Assembly (NCBI RefSeq): GCF_030269925.1
Contig: NC_085117.1
Location: forward strand, 8,990,731 to 9,054,730
Direction: 5' to 3'
DNA: 64,000 nt
Origin: Bombyx mori
Taxonomy: Eukaryota; Arthropoda; Insecta; Lepidoptera; Bombycidae
A program made the position numbers and the translations under genes. The notes beneath the pieces were generated by a model that ran no database searches, was not told the DNA's origin, and was given only the letters and a program-made list of their open reading frames with translations. Each line of letters begins with the position of its first letter. The stretch's first letter is position 1. Positions 34,101 through 46,200 of the stretch are shown piece after piece.

Positions 34101-36682
34101 AGACGCGGGAGCAACAACACTGCACAGCAACAACAGCAGCAGCAGCAGCAACAACAAAAGGGCCAGCAACGCAATCGTACCAACTCACGCAACCGACAAC
34201 GTTTTCCGAGTGGCACGAATCAGCAGCAACCCCATCAACCACTACAACAACAACAACAACAACAACAACCTCAGCAACAGAATATGCAACACCAACCTAG
34301 ACCTCAGCATCACAATCATCAAGGTAATTTCAAATCTATCTCTTTTTAGAACACAAACAACATATCACAACGTCTTTATGCTGTGTGTAGATTTAAAATG
34401 TAGTTTAATACAATTATTGTTTTGTACAGTATAATTAGTATTGTTATTAATATAACTATTGAAAGTCTCTTTTTGTTTAGGGTTTTTTGATGGACAAAAC
34501 TTTAATCGTGGAGGATGGCGAGGCAGGCCACGTGGACGTGGCCGTGGTGGATTCATACCTCGAAACAAGAACACACTCAAGTTCGACAATGATTATGATT
34601 TTGAACAGGCCAATACTGAATTTGAAGAACTGAGGAATCAACTTGCCAAAACTAAGATCAGTGAAGGAGATGTAAAAGTTGAGGTTTGTATGTTTATTGC
34701 AGTGTAACAAAGTTATAAAAAATTTCATTTGCAATGACTAATTAATTATATTAATCCATTAAATAATTTTTTATGTATTATAAATTATTTTAAAATCTGT
34801 TCAGATAAAGAGTCCATGATATTATCACCAAATTTCTTTGTTTTTTATAATTAATGCTATTAATCAACTACCCAGTTGACGAAATACTCTATATGGTTAG
34901 ATATAGGGAGAACAAATAACATGTATTAATAAAAATTGTAATTTACAAAATTAAATTTTCATGAATGAAACATATCTATCCATAATATGTCCTATTCTCC
35001 AATGCAGGGAACAGTAGAAGTGGACAAGAAAGACGATTCTGGCAACGAAACGGGTGCCGGCGAACCTGAAGTCGAGGAAGATTCGTCTTTCACTGGCTAT
35101 GACAAGACCAAGAGCTTCTTTGACAACATATCCTGTGAGGCTGTTGAGAGGTCAGCTTACTATAAAATAGCTATGTATGTGTTTTCTCAAAATAAAACCA
35201 ATTCATATTATAATACTCTTAATAAATTATAAATATCCTGATAGTCAAACACACTGAAACAGTCCAAAGGTACAAATTTAAAAACCAACTTCAAATGGTA
35301 CCTATCCATATTCAATTATAACATATCAGTTTTTCAGGTTAGAGTTCAATTTGAGTTGTGTGCCAGTAAATAGTCTAATTAATTGTTTTAACGTTTTTGT
35401 TTTGCATTGACATCAGGAGAATTAAATTACCAAATTATTTAATTATTATTACACCAAAAGTATGTAACATGTTGTTAAGCACACAAGTGAAGCCTTTCAA
35501 CAACTTTTCATTTACTTCATCAATAAATCATTTAAAGTTCAGTGTTGTGTTGTGTTTATAAAATTAATCTAAGTACACTATAAGCAAGAATTAATCTAAA
35601 AAGTCTCTTCTGATTGCCTTACTGATTTTTTGTAATTAACATCTAGTGGTCTAATATATAAATCCGTCGACAGGTCAAAGGGGAGGTCTCAGCGGACGGA
35701 TTGGCGTACGGAGCGTAAGCTGAACTCAGAGACGTTTGGCGTAGCGTCGGCGCGGCGCGGGGCCTGGCGCCCTCGCGCGTCGTGGCGTCATCCCGCGCAC
35801 CACAACCAACACAATCAACATAACCAACAGTACGCGCATCACCACTACCAGCAGCAACATGCCTGGCGCTCCAACCGCGGTGCGCGCTCTCGGCCCTCCA
35901 CCAGCACCGCCGCGCCGGAACAGTCTGCACCAGGTACTGTTACCCAGTCTACACACTATACGAAATATGTCTCAAGTTGATATCTTCTCATTAGATAGTT
36001 TGATGAATTGTTTCCTCCTTCTTCTTTTTTGATTGTCTTTGTGGGCAGACGAGCATACGGTCCTAATGGTGAGTGGTTACCGTCGCCCATGGACTTCAGC
36101 AATGCCAGGGGCAGAGCCAAGCCACTGCCTATGAAGCGTTATGAGCTGCTTGCTCGTGCTTTGCTCATTTAGTGCAAAGTTGCAAGATTAGTTTAGTGGA
36201 TCAGCATTTAATCTCTGTGACTCTGGCCTTTACCATCTTCTGCCATCTTGTCCTACAAATAGGGCGCACGAGAACTCTGTAAGAGGTTCAGGTCCCAGCC
36301 CAAGAAAAAAAAAGGCTGAACTGTATCCATGTGTAGTTACTACCGTTCTGCTTATTTCCAATATAGATAGATACATAGTGGCGTTCATGCTGTAAAGTAT
36401 AGCGGCTCCAGTAATTATTTAATATTTCATCTAGAACAAACAAATAAAAAAGTATTGGCTTTTCATGAAATTTTTATAAAATTGTAAAATTTTGTAAGTA
36501 AGCAAAGTAAAAAAAATATTATATTATCATTTTACAATATTGCAAATCTCTTTGCATTTTGCTAAGTTTAAAGATGAGTGATAAGAATTCAAATGCAAGA
36601 AAGTCAAAGGCTATGAAGTTTCTGTAACTCTTTATTTGTCTTAAACTTTCAAATTCTCCCATTCTTTGTTACAGCTAAGTAG
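31149..36682 (+). CDS. tral: Trailer hitch / LSM14 mRNP protein
   Basis: Eight coding exons: 31149-31269, 32503-32916, 33481-33590, 34059-34323, 34481-34683, 35008-35150, 35674-35933 and 36675-36682. They give 507 aa. The protein is a P-body and germ-granule factor that binds the DEAD-box helicase Me31B/DDX6 and represses translation. The N-terminal LSm domain begins near [19 protein letters not shown] and includes [17 protein letters not shown] in exon 2. Exon 4 carries two poly-glutamine runs. Exon 5 has an RG-rich patch ([10 protein letters not shown]) and the FDF box ([15 protein letters not shown]). Exon 6 holds the FFD box ([12 protein letters not shown]), exon 7 the TFG box (NSETFGVAS) plus a second RG/His-rich tail. 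The last exon codes only Ala-Lys before the stop. The start ATG gives the family N-terminus [12 protein letters not shown] poly(A) signal lies at 37434-37439. Confidence 0.96.
32329..32370. repeat. 13-bp inverted repeat in tral intron 1
   Basis: GTATGTTGTTTTA at 32329-32341 and its exact complement TAAAACAACATAC at 32358-32370, separated by 16 nt. Confidence 0.85.
34128..34272 (+). repeat. CAG/CAA microsatellites coding for poly-Gln (tral exon 4)
   Basis: Two in-frame runs of mixed CAG and CAA codons, near 34128-34157 and 34247-34270. They encode glutamine tracts in the disordered middle of Trailer hitch. Likely polymorphic in length. Confidence 0.85.
36030..36140 (-). mobile_element. LINE 3' tail in tral intron 7
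   Basis: GGGCAGACGAGCATACGG, GGTGAGTGGTTACCGTCGCC, GCAATGCCAGGGGCAGAGCC: reverse complement of the tail at 19066-19195. Confidence 0.8.
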
Positions 36683-37433
36683 AAAAGGGGATGAGAAGAC
36701 TACAAGACAGAATCTTAATTTATTATCGCGAGGACTTATCACAAATGGAAAAGTAACGGAAAAGTTCGAGTTGGTGAAAAAAGTGTTGATCGAATATGAC
36801 TGTGCGTGTGTGCTATGTATGTCACTACGGGAAATAATACTACTGAAAGGTTTTTAAGATGGTGGAACATTTTTTGGTGTGATAGTGTTGTATCCAATTT
36901 AATGGAAGGAATGAGAAAGAAATTCCCGTAAGCATACAATAGATTATTTCGGCCGAGAGAGCTCACAAGTAGAGTTTTGTAAGGATAGAAATGCTGTGGG
37001 CGATCATTGTCCGTTGAACTGAATTTTGGCATCAAAATTGTGTGTTATTGTCAAGGTTATTGACCAACATGATGCTAGGATGTAACTCATGTGATATCAG
37101 ATGTCAATATTCTGTGGTGAGAAGGAAAACATAAAATGCCTCTCAACTTGTAAATTACACCAATGTCATGTAATTTCTTGCATAGTGTACTGATTAATAT
37201 GATTTAGCGCCCAATGAAATGTATTTTCATAAAGCTTCTCACCTATTTGTGCATTTGTGCCTATAATTGTTAGATTATTGAACGTTTTTATTGATTAAGC
37301 GTCATTGCTCTTCCATTTTTATTTTAAAAAGCAATGACGATTAAAGCAGCGGTCCTACTAATTTGAGAAAGAATCCTTAATGTGGGTGACTTAAAAGTTT
37401 AATTGCCGTTTAGTTGTTTATAGATTGTAGTTA

Positions 37434-37439
37434 AATAAA
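37434..37439 (+). terminator. Poly(A) signal of tral
   Basis: AATAAA about 750 nt after the tral stop, the first canonical plus-strand signal I see in a likely 3' UTR. Confidence 0.5.
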
Positions 37440-37954
37440 ATGTGATGGTAGGGCTGCTGATGCGGTCTCCAGTGACGCCAGCGCGGCTCACCAGGGTTAC
37501 TACCAAATCTCTCAGCGCGCTTTGATTTGCGTCGCGTGTTTGTATTCGTAATCAAACAGTGAAGTGTTCCAAAGTTTTTATCACATTAAATTTTAATTGT
37601 AAATCTATTTATGCTAGAAAAGGACAAAAAAAATTTAATATCACTTTGAACATTGTTAGTTTTCATAAAAGATGTGTAAAAATAAAATAGAGCAGCAGGG
37701 GTCCTTTTCATGCTGATATCAGTTTGACAAAAGATGTGGTATTTGTAAAATCTGTTTCTCAAAACTGTACCTGGTGATTGTATTATTATGAAAATATACA
37801 TTTACTACAAATCTTTCAAACAGTAATTTTATTTATTAGGTACCTGATAAGCGCGTCTTGAATGAACTAAAGGTATTACCGACTAGTCTTGTGGTTACCT
37901 GATCCCACCGACATCAAAACGTATATCCTACAGAGGAGGTTTTAAACTATATGT

Positions 37955-38195
37955 CGACAACTCAGTGGTGCAGTAGTTAGACGCACTGACTTGCGCCAAG
38001 GCTCGTGGGTTCGATTCCCACATCGGAAAATATTGTGTGATAAACAGGTTTGTTTGCTTTTTGTCTGGGTATTTATTTTCTATATTAAGTATATATTTAA
38101 TCATTTTTAAGCTGTTTTATCAGTCTGGTACTCAATACGGGGAGTCCTAAATTGTAACCGGATGACCGTGCGTGATTTGTTCCCAATTATTATTA
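37955..38195 (+). repeat. tRNA-derived SINE (second family)
   Basis: The A-box-like TCAGTGGTGCAGTAGTTAGAC and B-box-like GTGGGTTCGATTCCCACATC lie 36 bp apart, followed by a non-tRNA body (TGATAAACAGGTTTGTTTGC, GGTACTCAATACGGGGAGTC). It aligns with the antisense copy at 14185-14437. Confidence 0.8.
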
Positions 38196-38197
38196 TC

Positions 38198-38280
38198 CCC
38201 CTCAAACCGGAATGCATTCTTGCTTCTCTGCGGAAATCAAAGTGGTGGTAATTTTACAATACGCCCCACCACTAATAAAG
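38198..38280 (-). repeat. Degenerate antisense Bm1-like fragment
   Basis: CCTCAAACCGGAATGCATTC, CTTCTCTGCGGAAATCAAAG and ACGCCCCACCACTAATAAAG follow the order of the Bm1 body. Confidence 0.6.
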
Positions 38281-39411
38281 ACTGATGTAGTATGTACCGT
38301 AATTAAAGAGGATACACTCATCGAATGTTTCTCTTACGTAGTTGTAGGTGGTTTTAATAATGGAACAAAACAATACCCATATCTGGTAGGTAGATATGAA
38401 ATACAAGTCGAATAATATTTATTTGCAAATCAAACAAAAGCTACTACAAAACATACATCTGCATGGCATAAAAAACAACATAATGTACAAAAATTCTTAT
38501 AAAACTAAAAGCAAACTTCCCTTTGCTTTTCCCTTCTTAAATATAAGTTTAATAAAATTATCGAACGTAAATTGTTATGTATTTTTTTTTTCTAAATTCA
38601 TAAACGAATTAATTACATACCATCCAACTTAAATTATGCATGTCTACGTACAAATTCTGTAAATGTCTCCGTAACTACCGCATCGAGTATAATGTACGGT
38701 ATCTATGGAAAAAGGGAAGGCTATTCTACCTCCTAACCTATAGAGAAAAAATCCAATTAAATAGTATCTGATTTTCGATTTTCATTCGTACCATTTTACA
38801 GATCCGATACCATTAATTAAATTGGTTCTGTCGAAAACTAAATCTTATATTTGTTTCTAAACGCTTACGTTACACAAAATATTTTGTTAATCGTATGAGA
38901 TTCTAATTTTGTATAAATATGTTTTTGGTGGTTTTTTATTTCATTATAAATATAAATACGCATCTAAAATTGCATGAAAAATAATATTTACACAACCGTA
39001 GGAGATCAATATCCTTACGTCATACATTAAATTATAAATAGAATGAAAGCGATTATGTACCCATTCTTTGAGCAATATATTGTATTAATTTAAGGTGAAG
39101 CATTAAAAATGTTTAAGAAATCCATACATATTAAAGTTTCTAAAAGTTATTATGTTATGTTAGTACCTATTTTAATTTTAAACTCCACTGCACTCCGTTA
39201 CTAATTCCCTTGCGAAGTAAGTTTTAATAACAGTACACTCTCGAGAAAAAGTTAAGTAGGTATGTATCAGATGGTGTGAAGTTTAGTTCTTAAATTAGGT
39301 GAAAATGGCTTTTCGTTACATTAATAAACAATATTATTATTGGGCTACACATTTAGTCGCGCCGCACATTGGAAGAAAGTAATGTTTTTCGGGAATTTAA
39401 CGCTTGGCTTT

Positions 39412-39635
39412 ATTTATTTATTTATTGCTTAGATGGTTGGACGAGCTCAGCCCACCTGGTGTTAAGTGGTTACCGGAGCCCATAGACATCTACAACGTAA
39501 GTGCGCCACCTACCTTGAGATATAAGTTCTAAGTTCTCAGTATAGTTACAACGGCTACCCCACCTTTCAAACCGAAACGAATTACTGCTTCACGTACCTA
39601 CCCGTGCGGTCTCACAAGAGGTCCTATCACCAGTA
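39412..39635 (-). repeat. Antisense Bm1-type SINE with small deletion
   Basis: TTTATTGCTTAGATGG through AACCGAAACGAATTACTGCTTC and CCTATCACCAGTAAA. The GGCAGAAATAGG block is deleted. Confidence 0.88.
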
Positions 39636-40286
39636 AACAGGCTGTAGACAAGTCTGTGATAACGTCTTAGACCTCACATAGATCGGCCAAATGCTCGCCA
39701 GAAGCGCGTCAGAGCTCTTACGTAGGCAATAAGAAACAGAAATGCCGAAGCAAAAGACCGAATTTATGGGTAAGATTCGCAAATGTTCAGACTTTGTATT
39801 TATGTTGGGGATAAATTAAAAAATGTTATTAATATATATCTCTGGTATTAGTTTGTTTTCTGCTGCTCTAAACTTTGAACTTTAAAAAATGTTCAATGTT
39901 GAAAGTTCAAGCAGTTTTTGTTTTTATTAGATGTTTAATGTTGACATACCATAATGTAATAATTTAAAAAAAATAGTTTGACGATTATCAGTATTTTCGT
40001 ACAGTAAAAATATTCCGCCTTCGAGAGTACCCTCTCGAAATTCAGGAATAAATTATTTAGATTGCTAAATACTTTTTAAAATTCGGTCTTTGTGTGATCC
40101 TAAACTTACAAATTACTGTTTCTTGGGAGATTATGTCTATTTTCAGAATCAGGACGCCACTTGTGAAATGGGTGCGCGTTGGCGGAACAAAATTTCTTAG
40201 AATGTGCGGCCGAGATTAAACCAACTTCATTGTGCTAGCAAGTCTAAATGTCGCTCAATGTTACGAAATGCCTTGCCGATTTACAC

Positions 40287-43200
40287 TTAGCCGCGCCACT
40301 CCCTAGCCGGCTGAGCGTTTTCGACAATCCAAACTGAGCCGCTTTGACCTTTCGCGAGTACATCCACCAGGGCTCTCCCAACGTGATCAGAGCTGTAAAC
40401 AAACAATATCAAATTCAAATTGAATTCATCATGAACATGTACCTACTTTTTTTTTTTGCTTCGGTGTGTGAACGGGCTCACAGCCACAGCCCACTGAGTT
40501 TCTCGCCAGATCATCTCAGTGGGTCGCGTGTCCGATGCGGTGGTAGATTCTGCGAAGCACTGCTCTTGCTAGGGCCAGTGTTAGGAACACTCCGGTTTGA
40601 GCCCTGTGAGCTCACCTACACGTTAGGGTGAAGCTGAAGTAGCCTCTCAAGGCTATCAGCATAGGTAAGAAAAAGAAATAATATACAAATGCACCTGACG
40701 TCTTATCCTTTAGGCCACGACAACTTCAAATTGAGTTGAATTTCCTTTACAATTTTTTTTTCCGAAGTGATATTAAAAATAATAATTTTATATACTATAA
40801 TAAACTTTTACATCATGACCTAGAATACTATTTACATATTTAACAAATTGAGAGATTACGCAGACGGCATCAACAATATAAATATATAACCAATGATACC
40901 AATATATTCAATGATCCTCACACTAGGTACAGCCTGTATCGTGAGGACCAAAATGCGATTTACTATATATATTATATAATCGACCTCAAAACGACATCAC
41001 CATCATTAATAACAATATACACTTAAAAACATGCGTTACAAGATTTCACATATAACAGAAAATTTGAGTTATAAAAATAACACGTCAAATAATTACCTTA
41101 ATAAACAAATATAAAATAAAGTAATAAGAAAAAATAAACAAAAAAAGACACAAAAGTAATACATCGTCTGGTGTAGTGGTAAGTGACCCATCCCGACAGG
41201 AGCCCTCTTCTTCGATATAGCGAAGGCGTTCGACAAAGTCTGGCACAACGGTTTGATATACAAACTGTATAACATGGGAGTGCCAGACAGACTCGTGCTC
41301 ATCATACGAGACTACTTGTCGAACCGTTCGTTCCGATATCGAGTCGAGGGAACGCGTTCCCGCCCCCGTCACGTCACAGCCGAAGTCCCGCAAGGCTCCG
41401 CCCTTTCCCCATTACTATTTAGTTTGTATATCAATGATATACCCCGGTCTCCGGAGACCCATCTGGCACTCTTCGCCGATGACACCGCTATCTACTACTC
41501 GTGTAGGAAGAAGGCGTTTCTTCATCGACGACTTCAGACCGCAGCTACCACCACGGGAAAGTGGTTCCGGAAGTGGCGCATCGACATCAACCCCACGAAA
41601 AGGACAGCGGTGCTCTTCAAAAGGGGTCGCCCTCCGAACACCACGCTGAGCATCCCTCTCCCGACTAGGCGCGTCGACACCTCCGCCTCCGCCATTCGCC
41701 CAATCACAATGTTTGACCAGCCCATACCGTGGGCCCCGAAGGTCAAATATTTAGGCGTCACCCTCGAAAGTAGGATGACATTCCGCCCTCACATCAAGAC
41801 GGTACGCGACCGTGCCGCCTTCATTCTAGGACGTCTCTACCCGATGATATGCAGGCGAAGTAAAATGTCCCTTAGAAATAAGGTGACACTCTACAAAACT
41901 TGCATACGCCCCGTCATGACCTATGCACGTGTAGTGTTCGCTCACGCGGCCCGCACTCACTTAAAATCCTTCCAGATTATTCAATCCCGTTTTTGCAGGA
42001 TAGCCGTCGGAGCCCCGTGGTTCGTCAGGAACGTCGACCTCCATGACGACCTGGACTTAGAGTCCGTCAGTAAGTATTTGCAGTCGGCGTCGATGCGCCA
42101 CTTCGATAAAGCGGCACGACATGAGAACCCTCTCATCGTGGCCGCCGGTAACTACATTCCCGATCCTGCGGACAGAATGGAAAGTAGTCGATGTCACCCA
42201 AAACATGTCATCTCGGATCCTCCCGATCCACTAACGGTGCTTTTAGGTACTTCAAACACCGGTCACCGTTCGGGCTCGAAGGGCTCGACGAGTAAATTAA
42301 CTCTCAGACACAGCCCATTGAGTTTCTCGCCGGATCTTCTCAGTGGGTCGCGTTTCCGATCCGGTGGTAGATTCTGCGAAGCACGGCTCTTGCTAGGGTT
42401 CGTGTTAGCATCGTCGCCAGGTTTGAGCCCCGTGAGCTCACCTACTAGCCACGGTTACGCTGAAATAGCCTCTCAAGGCTATCAGCTTAGGTAGGAAAAA
42501 AAAAAGGTAAGTGACATGGTCACTGCACAAGGGGGTCACGGGTTCGAATCCCGCCAAGGCAAGATATTTGTATGATAAAAAAATGGTCTTTTCCAGGGTT
42601 GTGGATGTTTATTAAAAATATGTATGTGTATAATAAAAATCTTACATTTATTTCCGTTATCTGATACCTGTAACACAAGTTCTTTACGAACTTAGTACGT
42701 GACCAGTTAACGTGGCGTGATTGTTAGTAAATATTTATTATTATTATTATTTTTATTTAAATTTTTACTTTCTCAGCTTGCGCTGGTAGAACTTTAGTGA
42801 CATTTACAGACTCGCTCAAGTAAATGTCACGGTTTCTTGGGGCTGGCTAATTAAGTGTGCTCTACTATTGCATTATATGGTTGATCATCTATTTATTATT
42901 ACTATTATTATTACATCTACTACTATGTATTTCTTGCTTTTAATAAAGTTCTAAATTACTTTGATTTAACACACCTCTGCATTTTAGAATCTGTAATGTC
43001 CCCTAGCCAAGCAGTCTCGTATTTTGAAGACATAAGCTGCTTGTCAAGATCCTTCACCAAACCACTGTCCGTGAGTCCAGGGCACACGACGAGGCATCGC
43101 ACTCCGGTCATATTGACGTGGTACTGATCCTATGAACCAAAGGATGAAAAATGCCAATAATATATAGTACTGTACAGTGTGATCGTGTCCATAACAATGT

Positions 43201-46200
43201 ATGGCGCGCGATATTGTTGTGCTATGAGCTATATACTATATGTTATCATATTATAGCGTAGTCTGAAAGCAGTTTTATGTCCAAACAGCAAATTCCTGCT
43301 TTGAGTTATAACATTATACGGGTACCGTTATTTTTGTATTTGAACTAAAATTATTGTTTCTTCAATAAATATCCACTTCGAACATTTTTGTGGGAATGCG
43401 TCGAGCGAAGCTGTGTGGTTTTATTTATTTATTTAGTATTCTTGCACATGTATTAGCCGTTTAGCACCTGTGAAAGTGTACAAGTCTAGAAATGAAAGAA
43501 AGACGATGAACTTGGCTTCTTGGGTACCCAAAAAAATCCACTGAAATCTCAATAAATAGCTGCGTTTTACTTAGCCTTATTTTATTCCATCTCATTTCGT
43601 TTATTTCATTTTGATCCAAATTGATTACAGTCTCAATATCAATCAACTTCATCGCGTTTCGCTCCATATTTTAATTTGTAATAAAACCTTGTATGTATTT
43701 TTAATGAAGATTTTTATAAATTTGACACTGGCAACAACGGTATCGCAAGAAGCCAATTGCCATACATAAAAAAGTAAAAGGAATATTCACTCACCCCGTA
43801 AGCTCTGGTGAGGCCAACAATAGCGTAGTTCGTTGCTGTGTAGATCGGAGTCGACACTTGAGGTCTCGCAAATGCTGTAGAGGCCGTGTTCACGATGACA
43901 CCGCCTTGCCCTCCGCGATCCTTCCCCATAAACCGATATGCGAGCAGCGTACCTCTGATGACGCCATTCTATACGCACCCAACATTATTATCATCGTCAT
44001 TCTCATGCTCTTCTCCCAGTTACTTAAAGGTCGGCGCAACATGTTGTCCTTCCATACTCCTCTATCTTAAGCCATTTCTTGGCTCACTACCCTTTTACAC
44101 ATATCGTCTTTCATGCAATCCATCCATTTCTTCTTAGGTCTACCTCTTCCTCTCGACCAACCAACCAACCATGCAACCAGCATTATTATGTATGTATTGA
44201 ATATGTATTCTAGAACTATTAGCTACGGGATATTTATACGATGCCAATCACTGACATATTAAGGTTATGTACTGCACTAAGTGTTAATTTTTTAACATAA
44301 ATTTTGAAATGAAAAAGTTAGTTTTTCTTTTTAAACACCCAAGTTCATTAAAAGCTTCCACTCAAAATGAAAAATCGGTTTACAAAAAGCCGAGAAAAGG
44401 TGCTTATCTGTTTTTTCCTTTATAACTATGTACTTTGTTGATAGATTTAGCAATATTGAGAAGTGTCCGTATAGTAAGAACTTTACGACATAATGACAAG
44501 AGACGCTTTTGCCATTGTCAATATAAAATAGCATTCGGACTTACCAAATTAACATCGACTTCGAGTTCCCAAAGCCTGTCGTTCATGAAGCCAGCATTAT
44601 TAATGACAATGTCAATCCGGTTGAACTCCTCTACTGTCATCACAAATGCCTCTGCAAAAGTGCATTATATAGTACATAAGCAGAAAATTTCTCATTGCTT
44701 TCATGACGATTAAATTTAATTTGGCAAATTGGCATTTTCACTGTAAAAAAACTACTCGGATTATTGACTATGTTTATTGACCCCATCTAATTTACCTATA
44801 AGTCTTCTAGCGATAATATAACTCACGGAATAGGCAAAAGAAGGGGCTTTTTTTAGATTGAACCGCGTTACCGATTGACCATTTACAAGTTCGTTACGAT
44901 TTACTATGACCATTCTATGACTTTCAATACCGCTTTTGATAATTAATTATCAAAATCACTACCAGCCAATAAACGTCCACTGTTGGAAATAGGTATTCCC
45001 AAGGTTCACCACAATGAGCGACGCCACGCTGTCCACATCCAGTGGATTCCCACGATCTTTAACAGGTCGTTGTTCCACCTCGTGGGACCCACGCTGCGTT
45101 TTACGATGCGCGGTCACCACTCCAGAGTTTTTCGATTCCAGCACTGTGCTTTATCTACAGCCACTTCAATCTCATAACTCTTCGGGCTATGTCATATATA
45201 ATATATATGCTAATGCAAAATAATTGTCCCTACCTAATAATGCTTCGACACTATAATTCTAATCTACCTTCGTGCAATATTTATCTGTGTGTGTTAGTGC
45301 GAGTTTTTTAACGTTCTCGATATCGTAAAAGTTAGCCCAATTTTGTATGCAGTTGGAACAGCGCCCCTAGCGGCAAACGTAGGCAAACGATCGCATTCCA
45401 TACAAATATGAGCAAACTTTTACGCTATCGAGAACGTTAAAAAACTCGCACTAAGCGCACTGCAATCTACCTATCTACTTCGTCTAACGGTTTGTCAAGT
45501 CCTGACTACATAGAAACTAGGCCATGAAATACTTATATGCTTTTAGTATTTACGAAATCTATAAATGCGTAATGTAAAATATACACCAATTTGTTAATTT
45601 CCAAAGAATCTCTTCAGGTCAGAGCCCCGTGAGCTCACCTACTCGCTCGGTTACGCTGGCATAGCCTCCGAAGGCTACCAGGTTAGGTTACTTTACTGGT
45701 GATAGGACCTCTTGTGAGTCCGCACGGGTAGGTACCACCACTCCGCCTATTTCTGCCGTGAAGCAGTGATGCGTTTCGGCTTGAAGGGGGGGCAGCCGTT
45801 GTAACTATACTTGAGACCTTAGAACTTATATCTCAAGGTGGGTGGCGCATTTACGTCGTAGATGTGTAGGGGCTCCAGTAACCACTTAACATCAGGTGGG
45901 CTGTGAGCTCGTCCACCCATCTAAGCAATAAAAAATAGGTAGGGGGGAAAAAAGCAAGGAATGTTTTGACTGTGTTAATAAAATGGCCGAATGCTAATTT
46001 TCAACAACCTACTTCTCTTTTATCGTAAGTTATTAAATAGCATCCATTGTTTATAATGCAACAACGAGATGAAAATACATACGATGTCTTGTCGTCACCC
46101 TAACTGTTCAAGAAGTATTTATAGAAATTACTGGTACTAAAACTCTAAGGATATCCGGAGCGGAGAACGCCAGTTTATTTTTAAAATAATCGGGTACGTC

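Larger units (their letters stand above)
37440..40286. other. tral / SDR intergenic region
   Basis: Convergent interval between the tral 3' end and the SDR stop codon. Apart from a tRNA-derived SINE, an old Bm1 and a fresh Bm1 listed separately, it is AT-rich with no supported exon. Confidence 0.5.

Noticed and set aside
35643..35956. Minus-strand ORFs of 76-95 codons
   Set aside because: Antisense to GC-rich tral exon 7.
36666..36857. 63-codon ORF after the tral splice acceptor
   Set aside because: Out of frame with tral; the in-frame reading stops after two codons, so this is 3' UTR.
37960..38035. tRNA gene (A and B boxes with GTTCGATTCC)
   Set aside because: The sequence continues into a repeated non-tRNA body and does not form a clean acceptor stem; it is a tRNA-derived SINE, as are 14185, 18166 and 41163.
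41253..42494. 413-codon ORF as a host gene
   Set aside because: Contains RT motifs (FADD box), has a poly(A) tail and target duplication: it is a LINE.
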